Assembly: GCA_018257865.1 (NCBI GenBank)
Contig: JAEUBA010000036.1
Location: 62,001-126,000 of the forward strand
Length of the DNA stretch: 64,000 nucleotides
Direction of reading: 5' to 3'
Source of the DNA: Stereocaulon alpinum
Taxonomy: Eukaryota > Ascomycota > Lecanoromycetes > Lecanorales > Stereocaulaceae
Shown here: positions 12,472 through 24,324 of the stretch, in pieces
Layout of the letters: the number at the start of each line of letters is the position of its first letter
Position numbering within the stretch: position 1 is the stretch's first letter
Position numbers and translations under genes: made by a program
Notes under the pieces: generated by a model
The model's database searches: none
Told to the model about the DNA's origin: nothing
What the model saw: the letters and a program-made list of their open reading frames with translations, nothing else

Positions 12472-12729
12472 GGAGGGCGGCTTGGAAATAACGAACCTGG
12501 TGGGAAGGGATCCGTATTCTTGGGTAGCAAGGTCCACCAAGAGGAGTTTCAAAAGTACTGTACCAAAAGACTCAATGAGGTTTGTCCTGGTGTTGACAGT
12601 CAAAAAAGGCTCGCAACGTAATTCTAGCATCTCTTGTCAATCACGAGGCCGGGCTTTTGTGATATCCAAGTACAATCTCTTCGTCTTGAAGAGAAGGGCC
12701 GCACTATCAAACCTCCTCCCTTTGGTTGT

Positions 12730-13814
12730 TCATTCCCAAGTAAACTTCTCAATGTCCGCCACTTTAACATCCTCCAGCTCAAGGATGCGAACCCACGGGC
12801 GATAAACCGGTACAATCGGGTTCTGCGGCCCCTTCTTCCCACAAACCTTGAAAAAATTAACCTCAAAGCACTCCAGATACCAATCATTGATCTCCTGCGT
12901 CCATTTCCCCTACCACAAACCATCAGCAGTCAACCTTACCCAACAAAACCGAAGAACACCCATACCTCAGCCCCAACAAGCCCCCCAAACGCCCCGACAA
13001 ACGCCTTCCCCTCCTTCCACCCCCTCAGCCTCGCCCCACCCCTCTCAAGCCACTCACCCAACGTATCCCCATACTCGCCCCAACTCTGAAAAAGCCTCCA
13101 TCCCTCCCTCCCAATCCCTAGCACAAAAGTATGCGCAAAAGACGAATACCCCATCGGTTTCCCCCCCTTCTCGCCTCGCTCAATCATCTCCACATCCACG
13201 AAACTCACACCAAGGACCGTAACTTTACCTGTTTTCCCATCGATCGCGTCTTTCTTCACTTTTGCGAAGCGAGCTGCGAGATTCGCAGAAGGAGTTCCGT
13301 TTATCATAGCCATGGTCGGCAGTCCACCCATGGCTTGAGAATGGGATTTCAGCGCTGAGTGTATGATGTCGCGGTCATTGGGAGCAGCGAGGAGGAGGAC
13401 TAGCGTAGCGGCTAGTTTGCACGAGTTCCAGGGGAGGGAGGTGGTGCCTAGCTTGGAGGACGCGGCTCTGTAGTCGAGGAGGGTGATGGTGGTTTTTCCT
13501 AGTAGGGATATGTCTTTTAGGATGGTGAAGTTTATGGAGGCTAGGTGGTTGCCGTGGATGAAGAATGCGAGGAGGATTTGGTGGAGGAGGTCTAGAGGGG
13601 AGGGGGGGTGGGCTGGAGAAGACGCTTGCTTCGGCGGTGGGGATTGTGAGGTTGAAGCGATTACTTCTCGCTGGGTCTTGCCTTTTCCGAAGATCTTTTC
13701 TAGCATGGCGTTGGGTTCGTCGGGGCGTGGAGGGATGATGCCTGTCATTCGTATGATATCGTTTATTGGGTGGCCTGGTGGAGGCAGATCGCTGTTTGGG
13801 CGCTCTTTGTCCAT
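12730..13814 (-). CDS. conserved fungal protein of unknown function
   Basis: Two exons, 13814-12966 and 12909-12730, joined over a 56-nt phase-0 intron (GTATGG donor, TAG acceptor); 342 residues. The ATG at 13814 follows an upstream stretch without conserved sequence and gives MDKERPNSDLPPPGH. The first 100 residues are Pro/Ser-rich; the rest is a globular domain with an alternating hydrophobic pattern, a conserved-looking YSSFAHTFVLGIG segment followed by WGEYGDTLGEW and a C-terminal WVRILELEDV block that is recovered only with exon 2. No signal peptide or membrane span. The layout recalls widespread uncharacterised ascomycete proteins; no function is assigned. Confidence 0.7.
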
Positions 13815-14283
13815 GGCTACGAAGTTCTTAGTTGTTGGACTGTTGGAAATGGTGGAAGAATGGGCTGTTTCTTTTTTCAATGTTTTCAAGTGTGACAGTG
13901 AGGAATGTATGTGGATTAACTGTAGAATAGTCTTAATATAACATTTGACGACCAATAATGAACGTGATTGTTGGCTTCGAAGTGACTACCAAGTTGTGGA
14001 AGCATCCATTGAAAGGGCCGTTTAGAGCTGCCACTGTAAGTTTCTTTGATTGGCTCCTGCATCAAGGAAAAGATCTTAGTTTATAGTGACTCAAACTTGT
14101 GTTACATCAATCATTCACTGATGGCGTTAATGTCATGAAATCCAAAGCCATCTTCGTTCTCGCCGTATGGGTATGATCGCTGATAGCCAAAAGAATCCAA
14201 AAGAAACGGTAGTCAAGCTATATCTTGTTACTGCGGTGGACGGTAGACAGGGAGTCAGATCAAAAATCACCTCTCCCATCCCG
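13815..14283. other. intergenic, no gene seen
   Basis: 5' flank of the unknown gene (-) and 3' flank of the TPR/ankyrin gene (-). Confidence 0.5.
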
Positions 14284-17200
14284 TCAACGTTTTTCCTTCG
14301 AAGATCTTCTCGACCACCAAGACCCCGACGTCGTCCTTGAGGGAATGTGATCCAGGTTGCTACTCCCCCTACGACTTCCTCCACCTCCCTTCCCAAGCTC
14401 AGCCTGCTTGGCTTTTTTCGCCTTGGCCAATAGCGTGATGATCTCCGGACTTTTTCTCAGAGCATGGTTTGCCGCAGACAACGCGTTCCGCCCCCCTTTG
14501 TCCATGGCGTCCATATCTGCTCCATTATCCAGGAGTATATGGACCATGATTTCGAGTCGCGCTTCGATGGCCGTATGCAGTGGTGTTCTTTCTGCAATGT
14601 CTCGGGCTTCGATGTCGGCGCCTGCGTTGAGTAAGAAGTGCACCATCTGGTCGTCGCCTTTCTCTATAGCGTGATGGAGCGGTGTCTTTCTGTATCGATC
14701 ACGGTCGTTCACATTGGCATCTCGACTTAGAAGTAGCCCAGCCACTCTTTCACCACCCTTGTTCACTAAAGCCCGGTGCAGGGGTTTCCAGCCAAACTCA
14801 TCCTCAGCATGTACATCGGCGCCTCTTGACAATAGAAGATCGACAATTGCTTCAAGCTGTCTTTCGGCTGCGCAGATCAGTGGAGTGGCATTACTAGGAT
14901 TTCTTGCTTCGATGTTCGCTCCATTGTCGAGAAACAAACGCACCATTGCCTCCTCGCCATGGCTTGCCGCCCGTAGAAGAGGAGTCCAGCCTCGGTTGTC
15001 AGACATGGACTGGTCATCGTCAGGGTCGTCGGGCTTTGGCGATTTCATCCGAGATAAAGCGTTTTTCCGGAATGAAAACACCTTTGGACTTTTCGCTTCG
15101 ATGTCTGCGCCACTTGCCAGCAGTATGTTCACCATACTGATATTCATTAGTTCTGTCGCTCTATGTAGCGGTGTCCATCCCGAGGTTGGCGCGTCCACTT
15201 GCGCACCCCTGCTCAGAAGAAGCTCAGCAATAGAGTTATATCCGTGGTTGATAGCATGCATTAGCGGTGTCATCTCATCTCCGCATCTAGCTTCAACATC
15301 CGCGCCTCTCTGTAGCATAAGCCGCACCAGCTCGTCGTCCCCTGTAGCAATGGCAGATATCATTGGAGTCTCTCCTGATTTAGTAGGTGCATTAATGCTC
15401 GAGGAGTCAACCCAAGCATCTGGAGCCCACCGGATTCGGGACTTGTTGAGAAACGCATCTTCACGCTGTGTTGAGATAGAGGGTTGCTGAGAGACAATGC
15501 TTCCTGAACGATAAGATAATCCTCCATCATTTGAGAGACGATCTTGATGAGAGACAGAACTAGCGGAGCGGTAAATTCTCTTGAAGGCCTCTGCCGGTTC
15601 CTTCTCGCCCTGTTGCTCGTAGATTTCGACCAGTAAGCTTACGGACTGAAGAATAAGATTGTGTCCTTTCTCCAGCGACCTATCTCGCCCTATATATGCT
15701 CGCTTCGCGAACTTCTCGGCCTCGGGCAATCTGTTCTGTTCTTGATAAATCTCAGCTAGAGTGTGATAGAGCCTCCATTTCCGGTCCGAATCTTTCTTCT
15801 CCTGCATCAAAAGGCGATGTAGGACTCTCTTGGCTTTGTCAAGTTGCTTTTGCTTTTGGTAAATCTGTGCCAGAGTCTCGTGCATTTCAGTCTGATTTTC
15901 GAAGGGAATTCTCAGTTTCTTTTCCCTGTCTGTACAATACTTCATAGCTTTCCTGTGAGATTTCTCCGCCTTGTCATATTCTCCAGCTTCAAGCTCTCTC
16001 TGCACATCTTGCTGAAGGGCCGTGATCAGTTCTAGATATACGATGGCGGGGAAACCATCTTCGAAATCGGGTTCAGGATCAACTATGGAATTATTATCTG
16101 AGTCGGAACTTTCGCCTCTCTCATTCTTGATATCATTAAGGTGGAAAAGTATTTGGGAATGCTTTGAGGTCTCGGGCATTCTTGGTCGAGACGCCTCCGA
16201 GGGTTCAGGCTTTCTTGTCTTGTCGGGTACCGGCCTTCGGCCAATCTGATGGAGTTCTCTGCGTGGGAGGCGTTGGAGAGAAGAACGCGTATCTTCAGGA
16301 AGCTTCGGAGGTTTGACGAGGTCCGGGGTCGTCTCCCGGGTTTCGCCCACTGAATCTCTATGTGTCATGTTCGGAGGCCGAAAAGGAGGATGAACATCCA
16401 ATTCATAGATTGTTGGACTGATGGCATCATCCGGACTGGCATTCTGGCTCCTGTCAAGATTTTGAGGTGGCCGTGCAGGTCGAAGAGGAGATGGAAGGTC
16501 TTCATGATTCATAAAAGTTCTTGGGCTTTTGTTCCTGAACGGTGTTCCGTTCTGACTTCGGTCAACATCTGGGTGTAACTGCTGGTAAGGTAAGGCAACA
16601 TCGTCGTAGACGGTCGTAATCGTAACACTCATGATAGCCTCCGCCGAGAATATGCATTTCTCCACGTCGTGCATGAACGCTCCTTCCTCAAGTGGGCTCT
16701 GTTGGGGATTGTGGTCGCCCCGGTCAGTAAGTCCCTGTCGCTGTGTCATCGAATCCCTCAAAGTCTGAATAGCCTGAGACAAGTCCTTATGATGGAAGTA
16801 GATACCATCTTGTGGATTTTGGCTTTTCCATTGATAGACACTACCGAATTCAACTTATCAGTGCATGTCCATATCTTTCTCAGCGGTCACTTACAGCTTG
16901 ACAGTCTGCAAAGACATCTGCAATGTCTGCGTATAGAAGCCAATACGAGCTCTCAAAGCAGAGATCTCAGGTGCATTCAGATCCGACTTCAGTTTTCTTG
17001 ACGTTTCTGGGGATGCCTTCTCATAGTCCTTTGCAGTCATATTGGCTAAAAGCTCACAAAGCCGAGACAGCGTGCCCCGGCATCGATCCAGGATACCCTT
17101 GACATCGTTGAAGTGATCTTCCTCGAAGGCCATTCGAGGTGGGTTGGCACGCCGGACTCGTTCAATTAAGTCCAAGAATCTTTGCAATGTTTGGATCTCA

Positions 17201-17331
17201 CTTCGAAAGATCTTGACCGCATCGTCGGCACCCACTGAGCTGTCGGCAAAACTTCGCAATGTTCCGAGAACGACATCGCACAGATGCGCAAGCCGTGGCG
17301 TAGGGCTGCCCAAAGTAGGCGGTGTCTCCAT
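14284..17331 (-). CDS. large TPR and ankyrin-repeat protein with N-terminal helical domain
   Basis: Two exons, 17331-16895 and 16840-14284, with a 54-nt intron (GTAAGT donor; the acceptor is the second AG, the only one keeping the frame); 997 residues. Residues 1-145 are a helical domain (METPPTLGSP; LCDVVLGTLRSFADS; IQTLQRFLDLIERV) resembling the N-terminal domains of fungal NLR/STAND-like and ankyrin proteins. A disordered Pro/Ser/Arg-rich part follows. About residues 410-580 form TPR-like helical pairs (EAGEYDKAEKSHRKAMKY, ETLAQIYQKQKQLDKAKRVL, LAEIYQEQNRLPEAEKFA). About residues 645-965 hold eight full ankyrin repeats plus one partial, with TPLHRA-type cores. There is no P-loop nucleotide-binding domain. 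The tail is basic and Ser-rich. Probable cytosolic adaptor; an immune-like or incompatibility role is inference only. Confidence 0.85.
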
Positions 17332-18017
17332 TTTGATGACTATCAATAAATTTCTACGTGTACAAGTGCGCGAGAGAAAAGAAGCAGAGCAAGTCTGGTG
17401 GAGTCACGTTAGGCGAAAGGCGGAGTTGACGATGAGGCTTGCAGGTAGGCTTGCAGGCGCCTACGTCGCCCTACAGCTGTTCAGGCAAGCCACCTCTCCT
17501 CTAGATGCATGGTATCCAGCTGAGCCTTGACCTGCCTATAGGCTCTCGACGATACTCGAAATGGAAAAAAGTAAGAAATTAAATGTGTATAACGATAATG
17601 GTATGGTGCAAGATGTAGAGATAAAGCCTGCGACTGGTCACTAGAGATATCATCCCTGGCCGGGGCTGAAAACCAATTCTAGACACCACTATCCCGGCTA
17701 TCCGAACGCGCTAGGAGTCTAGTTCAAGGACTTTTACGTGAGGGGTTACAGAGGTCTGAAATTGCAAGTATCACTTGGCCTGCTGAAAGGTATAGAGGCG
17801 GCACGGTCGAGCACGTGGATTGGATATCCGACAGTATGGAGATAGAGGCGAGAGAGCAGCATTCCATCTTTCGCCTATAGCGAGTGTTGTAGACTCGCAC
17901 AACAACATGCATCCGCTACACCGTGGAAGACAGCTACGCTTTCCACGACGCTGACCATTTGCACTTCGCAAACTAAACCATTATTGAATATCCTTAACGC
18001 CATGCAGTTGCGCCATT
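17332..18017. other. intergenic, no gene seen
   Basis: Promoter side of the TPR/ankyrin gene and 3' flank of the transporter gene. A copy of the segment 'gcaggtaggcttgcaggc' near 17440 is a short direct repeat. Confidence 0.5.
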
Positions 18018-20511
18018 TCAGTACGACCCCTGGAACTTGTAGAGCGGACGCAGCTCGATTTTCTTGCGCAAAATGTAACGCTTGAACACGTAAGGCAGGA
18101 CTTCAGTGACTTGATACTGCATGTGTCGACGAGTTGGTACCGCGACTGCATCCCACACGTTAGCTCATCTTTATTACTCAGCGACCGGCAATGACCTACA
18201 GATATAATCCAGTTCTTCGAGTGTCCGCTGTTTCGTTTCTGGCACCCAAAGGAATATCATGATGAAAGCCATGACGTTCAGACCGCTAGTAACAATTGAA
18301 GGTCAGAACAAAATGCCAATAGATCTCATGGATTTAAACTGCTTACGCAAAGAAGCCGAAAGCACCAGTTGGTCCAAATGCGGCCGTCATACTGGGAAAA
18401 GAGACAGTCAAGACTCCAGCCCAGAACAAATTTGTGGCAACCGACAAACTCATTCCGACTTCTGTTGATTGTCAATGCTTGATGACATCGTAACGAGAAC
18501 AGGTTACCTACCTCGATGGAAGAGAGGAAATGCTTCCGCGGAGTAAGTGAAAGGGACTGGGCCCTCGCCTGGAGAGTAGAAGGCCGCGAACAAGTATATA
18601 AAGAGCGCAATAATCGGTAGATGTGCTCGGTTATGCTCAGGGATGTAGAAACAAGCCCCAGCTGCCAGTAGCGTCCAGGCCATGTGAGGGAAGGTGAATA
18701 GAAGTAATGAACGACGTCCAAAAGTGTCAATTGTTTTGACAGCAGGCCAAGCGAATCTGAAGTCAAGGTAAGCTGAAAATCCACGATCAAGGATGCGGAA
18801 AGCTCACACAAAGTTAATCAACCCAAAGCCCCACGAGGCGAAGAGAGCCGTCCTTTCACTACCGCCTGCTTGCGTGAAGACCGTCGTGGAATAGAAAGCT
18901 ATGATATTGACTATTGATGCGTTAGCTCACAGTAACTTACAGTAGTAGCTTGGGTGACTCGATCACATACTGCCACACATTTGCTGTGCGATCATAACCA
19001 CGAAAGCGGCCAGTGTTGCGCGGCGCACACGAGCGATGGTAAATAGTTGAATGAATCGAGCAAAATATCGCCCCCTGCTTGTAAAGTGTTGCTTCCCGTC
19101 TATCTTTTGAATATCTCCGTCTCCCAGCATAATCTCCTCAAGTCGTACCTGAGCGTGAATGTAGTAGAGATCGCGAGCTGCTTGAAGTGGCGTGTTGCGG
19201 AGGCGACGAAGTGAATTAAATGCATCTTGGTATCGATGTTTCTTGATGTACCACCGAGGCGATTCTACGAAACATTAGCAGCGGATGTCACCTACTTTGC
19301 TCCACTCACCAGGGCACATGTATATCCCAATTATCAATGGCACGGCTGGCAGGAATGCAGAGCCCAGCTGGAGACGCCACGCAATCGCACCAACTTGATA
19401 CATCGCTAGGTTTGCGGATAAGCCTCTTTGGGTGGGGGTGTTAGCAACAACCTTTCCAAAAGCATTGTCCTGCGCACATACAAGAAGATTCCAAACGCAA
19501 CCCATAGCTGCCAACCCATGACGAGACCTCCTCTAATGGACGCGGGGGAGTTTTCGGCAGCAAAAACTGGAATGGTGGAAGCTTTGGTTCCCATCCCAAT
19601 ACCGAGCAGCAGACGACAAGCGAAGAGCTGACGCCATGTCTGCGTAAATGCAGAGCCTATGACAGATAGCAGACAGAAGATTGCCGAGAAGAATATCGTC
19701 CCTCGCCGCCCAAAACGATGGTTGAGTGGATGTGACAGCCAGCAGCCGCTTAAAGTGATGAAGCATTAGCTCCGCAGAGTATTTGAGGATATTGTTCTTA
19801 CACAAAGGCTGACGCAAAGTAAGGAGCAGCATTTACAAGTCCTAAGATCCAGGTATCGTTGCTGCTCTTATCGATATCTTTGAGGCCGAACTGTCCAGGC
19901 CAGTTGAGGTTGGCTGCATTCGAACCTGTTTGATCCCAACCCCTGTTACACATCCACCATCAGCCTGTATCTTTCATCATGCATAACCAGTTTCCGAGCT
20001 CACTGTACTGCGGCTCCCACAGAGCAAGTTATGATGGTGATGTATAAGGCCATTGGCTGCCTGAACCGGTGATAATCTTCATCGCGCAATGCCTTCTTTT
20101 CATCCTCGGTGATGCCTGGCACAGCTTCGTAAAACCGGGGGTCTTTAGCAATCTGGGCGCCTTTCTTGAGGAGGTCGAGGTGGGATTCAAGGTTCTTGGA
20201 ACGGGCAAAATCGCGTACGTCACGCAGCAATTGCTCTGGGGTGAGGTGGCCGAGGGGATTCTCAATGCTAGGGTGGCAGAAAATCAGCGGGATGACAATA
20301 GAGACGCCCAGTGCGAAGATATCTTGACATACATTGCATCTACGTTCCGGTTCAAGTCCACATGTGCGAGGCCATCTTCGGTTGACCGCGATCTCTGCAG
20401 CAAGGTCAGTCTCAGGCTAGTCAAACACAACGCATCAGGCTGCGAGGAAATCAGAGATTTACGGACATAGATTCTGCTCGTCAAGCCGAAAGACTGCTTG
20501 TCACCATCCAT
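18018..20511 (-). CDS. MFS sugar/inositol-type transporter, 11 exons, with internal compensating frameshifts
   Basis: Major facilitator superfamily transporter of the fungal sugar/myo-inositol type, 645 residues. Exons: 20511-20333, 20267-20004, 19942-19802, 19748-19482, 19425-19310, 19264-18971, 18910-18808, 18756-18512, 18461-18347, 18285-18200, 18145-18018; all introns 45-65 nt. Family motifs are in order: ENPLGHLTPEQLL, GWDQTGSNAANL, GRRGTIFFSAIFC, PVFAAENSPASIRGGLV, ESPRWYIKK, QQMCG, DTFGRRS, PGEGPVPFTYSAE, PETKQRTLEELDY, and the C-terminal YVFKRYILRKK. The membrane core is intact. In exon 1, between 20376 and 20418, the conserved sequence PETDLAAEIAVNRRWP is readable only in a shifted frame, with normal sequence before and after: one base lost, then one gained. 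The annotated frame is open but has a scrambled patch in the cytosolic N-terminus. ATG 20511 is chosen by position; an upstream exon is possible. Confidence 0.85.
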
Positions 20512-22120
20512 CTTAGCAACGGCTTTGACAGCGACACCGATAGACAATCATTTGCCTCAGTGACTGTGAAATGGAAGGAAGCATGGCGGTTTCGAGAAAT
20601 TCTTTCATCCTGCAGTACTGAGCCTCACCAACTGCACCTAGGTTTTGGGGGTGGTGCTATTTGTTCGACCTGCAGCTCTGGTCGAACGTAATTGGGTGCT
20701 TGTTTCCGTAGGATTTCTAGCAAATGAAACTAAGGTACTCCGCCTACGCTTCCATCCAGTGTGCACCCTCCACATCTGCGGCGCAGTTGCTGCGTGAGCC
20801 AGTGGTCTGATCTAGATGATACATAAACCACCGTCTTGGCTCTCCCTCATACCAGATGGTATTGGAGCATAATGACACATCAGCCAGAGCCGGATGGGAT
20901 ACGTTTAATCGGGTGCAGTTCGGTTGAAATGGGGTGTGCACGCTGATGGATGAACCCTATTTCCTTCTGGGACCGGCTAAATCTAAGATAGCAACACCGC
21001 ATTCAGAATGAACTGGGCTTCCAGCTGGCTTCCAGCTGAAGTGGATACCTGGGGCTCCTCTCGTTAAATTCAGCCTATCACGGGGAATGATCCCGAGATG
21101 GGCGGCAATGCAGTCCTGTTGAATGGGGGCGTGCAGTTTCATGCAAGCTCTCAAGTAGTGTCTGTTGTTTGCGGAAGTGATTTCCCGCCGCGGACTGTAG
21201 GTTTGTTGAGCCCTCCAATCAGGGATACACCCACGGCAGATCACAAGTCTGTGCTGTGCATGCTCTCGCAATTTCGTCTAGTCAAGGCTCGAGATTCCGC
21301 CTCCTAAGTGTGATGAATGTTCATGAAGCTCGTGTGCCGTTCAACGTTACAATAGAGGTGTGAGATTAAGGTACGTATTGTCGAAGGTCCACATGAACGT
21401 TGTCCAGGGTCTGGTATGAGAAGAAACCACGTGGCATCTATGGTCTATGGTCTTTGCTGGACGCCTGATTGTGGAAGCCCTGCAGCGGATTGGCCTCTTG
21501 CGGGGAATCGGAGCCCTAGAGAACGCCCTGAGTCCTCCTGCTCTTAGCTGGATGTACGCCTAGAAACAAGCCTAGAAACGCGCGACGACGTTGATTATCA
21601 CTAGGGCCATGTAGGGCTGATCAAGCCTGCGTTTGGGCATAGCTTATAAAGATCTTTAGGGCAGGTCAGGAGGTGCTACTGTAGATTGGTGGCTATTAGG
21701 GGTCCTCGGGGTCCTCGATGCCCTGGAGGGGGGCAGCAGGTGCTCCAGGGCAAGCCCTGCCGCATGAATCGTGATTCCGCAGGCGCGGCTCTGGGTCCCG
21801 GCTATTGGCGTCCTTGGCAACTGACACAAACATTCAAGCTCCAACAACCGTTGGTTATTCTACTCATCGCCAGCAAGGACTTTCTCTAGATCTAAAGCGC
21901 AAACACAGCACCATTTCGCATATATATAACCTGTCAAGTCCAACGGTTGTTGTTAGACATCACCTGATATGTGCCAAACATTCTCCGATCTGATATGACG
22001 TACTATACATCGCAGAGATCTTGCTAGAACAGATGAGGTGGGAAATGATTTTCGTGTCATTGATATACGTTTCATTTCAATGGCCTATCTCTGTTCTTTG
22101 ATTGCTACTACAATATGCCA
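20512..22120. other. long intergenic stretch, no gene seen
   Basis: Transporter promoter region followed by GC-rich sequence with short local duplications (for example around 21020 and 21700). No coding family recognised. Confidence 0.5.
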
Positions 22121-22774
22121 TCATTCGGTTAGCGCCTCCGCACGCAGCAACGTAGCATCTCCCACTGATCTCAGCCCCGCAGGAGTTCTGAAGGTTGAGA
22201 ATCCGCTCGGATCAACCGGTTTTCCAACGCTAACATAAAAGCTTCCCACCGACCCAACCCCTTCAATACCACCGTAAGGTGTAGCTTCCCCTTCAACACA
22301 ATTCTGGATGATGTTTCTAGCTTGTCTAGCAACGTCGGCCAATCTGAAAACATCCACATCTTGATCATTTTCGCAACTGACGAAGATGATGCAGTCTTCC
22401 GTACCCCATCCTTTGGGCAAGGGTATGACGTCGAATCGTCTCTTGTTTTTGCTGAAACGGTAGGGGATAACGAAATTCGGTTGTAGGACCATCATTGCTA
22501 AAGCATTTTTGCAGTCATCTGCATTGGTAGGGCCTCTGTCGGGGTGTGCCGCGGGCGTGAAGCAATGCAGAAGAACGTCATTCGTACTTCCGTTGGAACG
22601 GGACAGCGAAGGTTGACCTTCAAGCACGGCTGGTAGATGGAGATTATTTGTACTTTCGTTGAGGGCCGGGAGCGGAGGCTGGGCCCCAACGGCAGCTGGA
22701 GATGCATGTATGATGAGCGTTTGGAGTAGAACAAGTAGAGCATGGAGGACCTGCAGGGAGAGGCAATGCTGCAT
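22121..22774 (-). CDS. secreted cysteine-patterned protein (paralogue B)
   Basis: Single-exon gene of 217 residues with an N-terminal signal peptide (hydrophobic run in residues 5-25) and a low-complexity Leu/Pro/Ser/Asn spacer with two similar segments (ALNESTNNLHLPAV and SRSNGSTNDVLLH). The domain that follows has C-x16-C, a third cysteine, and C-x30-C, then C-x8-GG and a G-S-F-Y-V-S-V strand. This matches the gene at 9252-9860 nearly position for position, so the two are paralogues that differ mainly in the spacer. One additional Cys (IIFVSC) is unique to this copy. Likely secreted with two disulphides; the role is unknown. Confidence 0.7.
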   Translation of the reverse strand: MQHCLSLQVLHALLVLLQTLIIHASPAAVGAQPPLPALNESTNNLHLPAVLEGQPSLSRSNGSTNDVLLHCFTPAAHPDRGPTNADDCKNALAMMVLQPNFVIPYRFSKNKRRFDVIPLPKGWGTEDCIIFVSCENDQDVDVFRLADVARQARNIIQNCVEGEATPYGGIEGVGSVGSFYVSVGKPVDPSGFSTFRTPAGLRSVGDATLLRAEALTE

Positions 22775-24324
22775 CGCGGTTGACCATGCAGTGACTGGAC
22801 TAGAGGCGAGTCCGAGACAGCTTTTTCAGCTCCAAGTGTTTGAGGAGAGGAGGAGAGGTTGTGGGGTCTATCGTGACATATTAGCAGTGCCGAATGGGAG
22901 TCCCTTCATCGCTGCCGTGTCACTCGAACGGCCTAGGCGGTTGTCGGAAGATGAATCGTAGCCAGATGGCAATTCGTGCAATTCCTTGGACCTGAAGCAC
23001 ATTTGCCGCATCCATCGCTCCGTCACTGGCGCGTTAGTATGCAAGAGCCGCAATGTAGGCTTTTGATGAAATGCGGCAAGTCTCACCATCTCTGGTGTTA
23101 TGAACACCTTTCCATGTCTCACTACCCTAGTCTATTCCTGACGTTTTGTCATACTAAGTAACGTCAACTTTCGGGTGTTCTTATCATTATGTACTACACC
23201 ATGATCATTCTCGATGTTCTCCTTGTTGTATTCTACGTTATTCGAAGCTAGCTGCCTATCACTATATGACTGCACTGATGTGTAGTGTGAGCAGTTGATA
23301 GCGGTGGCCTACGTAATGCTCGATTGAATATCAGCATAAGCTGCTCAAGGTCCAGAGCTGAATTGGCCTGCTTCGAGTGCCTTAGTGAAGCCAGACTTTG
23401 TAATGTCTCCTTTTGGTCCGTACCCTTCATGATGTCTGCTCTCATTCACGGCTTCGTATATACTCTTCGACTTCAATCTCTGCTCATTGAGAATTAGTGA
23501 AGGAAACAATGTTTCCGGGCACTCTGACGAGCAGGATTAGTAGATCAAGTGTACGAATACCGCTACGGTCTGAGATGTCTAGTATCTTAAAGTATCTGAA
23601 ACAATAAGATCCACCGGTGGAGGTTGCTAAGTCCTTGAGTCAAAATTCCATTAGGTGCATGCCAGACTTTCAGACGGATCCACATTCACCGTATTACATC
23701 AAGTATTGGCCAAGGTCTTTAAGGAGCTTCATCTTACCGATTATTTCGTTGATTGTAACAGCTTCGACGTCGAAGAGTGTGTCCAAGAGTAGAGTGAGCA
23801 GTCTCATAGCTCCTTCCCATTGCCGTCTCAATACTGTGCTTGTAGTTGCCCCGTGTACTTAGCGGGTACTAGACAGCTTAGGATGATCCTGAAGTCTCCC
23901 TAAAGTGGAATGACAACAGATTGGCCTTGTGAGTGCCCAGTCACAGGGATTTGAAGACGAAGACAACGTCACACTGATAGCGTTGTAAAGGCTACTTGTG
24001 GAGACGTTGACAGTGGTGTAGTCGTTGGGAATATGGGACTTCCCCGGTGAATGTAGAGTCCCGATGTGTTTCAGATAGTGGAAATAATGAATAGTACTGC
24101 ATTGGTAGACAAGCTCAGTAGCTCTTTAACCAAGCCACGTGCAAGAGGTTGACTGGAAGACTCGCGAACTGTTTCAAGATATATGTCAATCCAACAATAT
24201 TGCAGTACGAAAATATTCGTTGTTTGATTGATAACAACAACACGTAGTGGAGTCAAGTAGACCTTAAGGTAGGATAACGCAGGATAGTCTCGCCAAGCCT
24301 CTTCGATTCAGGCATTGGCGGCTA
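22775..24324. other. long intergenic stretch, no gene seen
   Basis: Only short frames. Composition turns more AT-rich between about 23150 and 24250. No repeat or gene identified. Confidence 0.5.
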
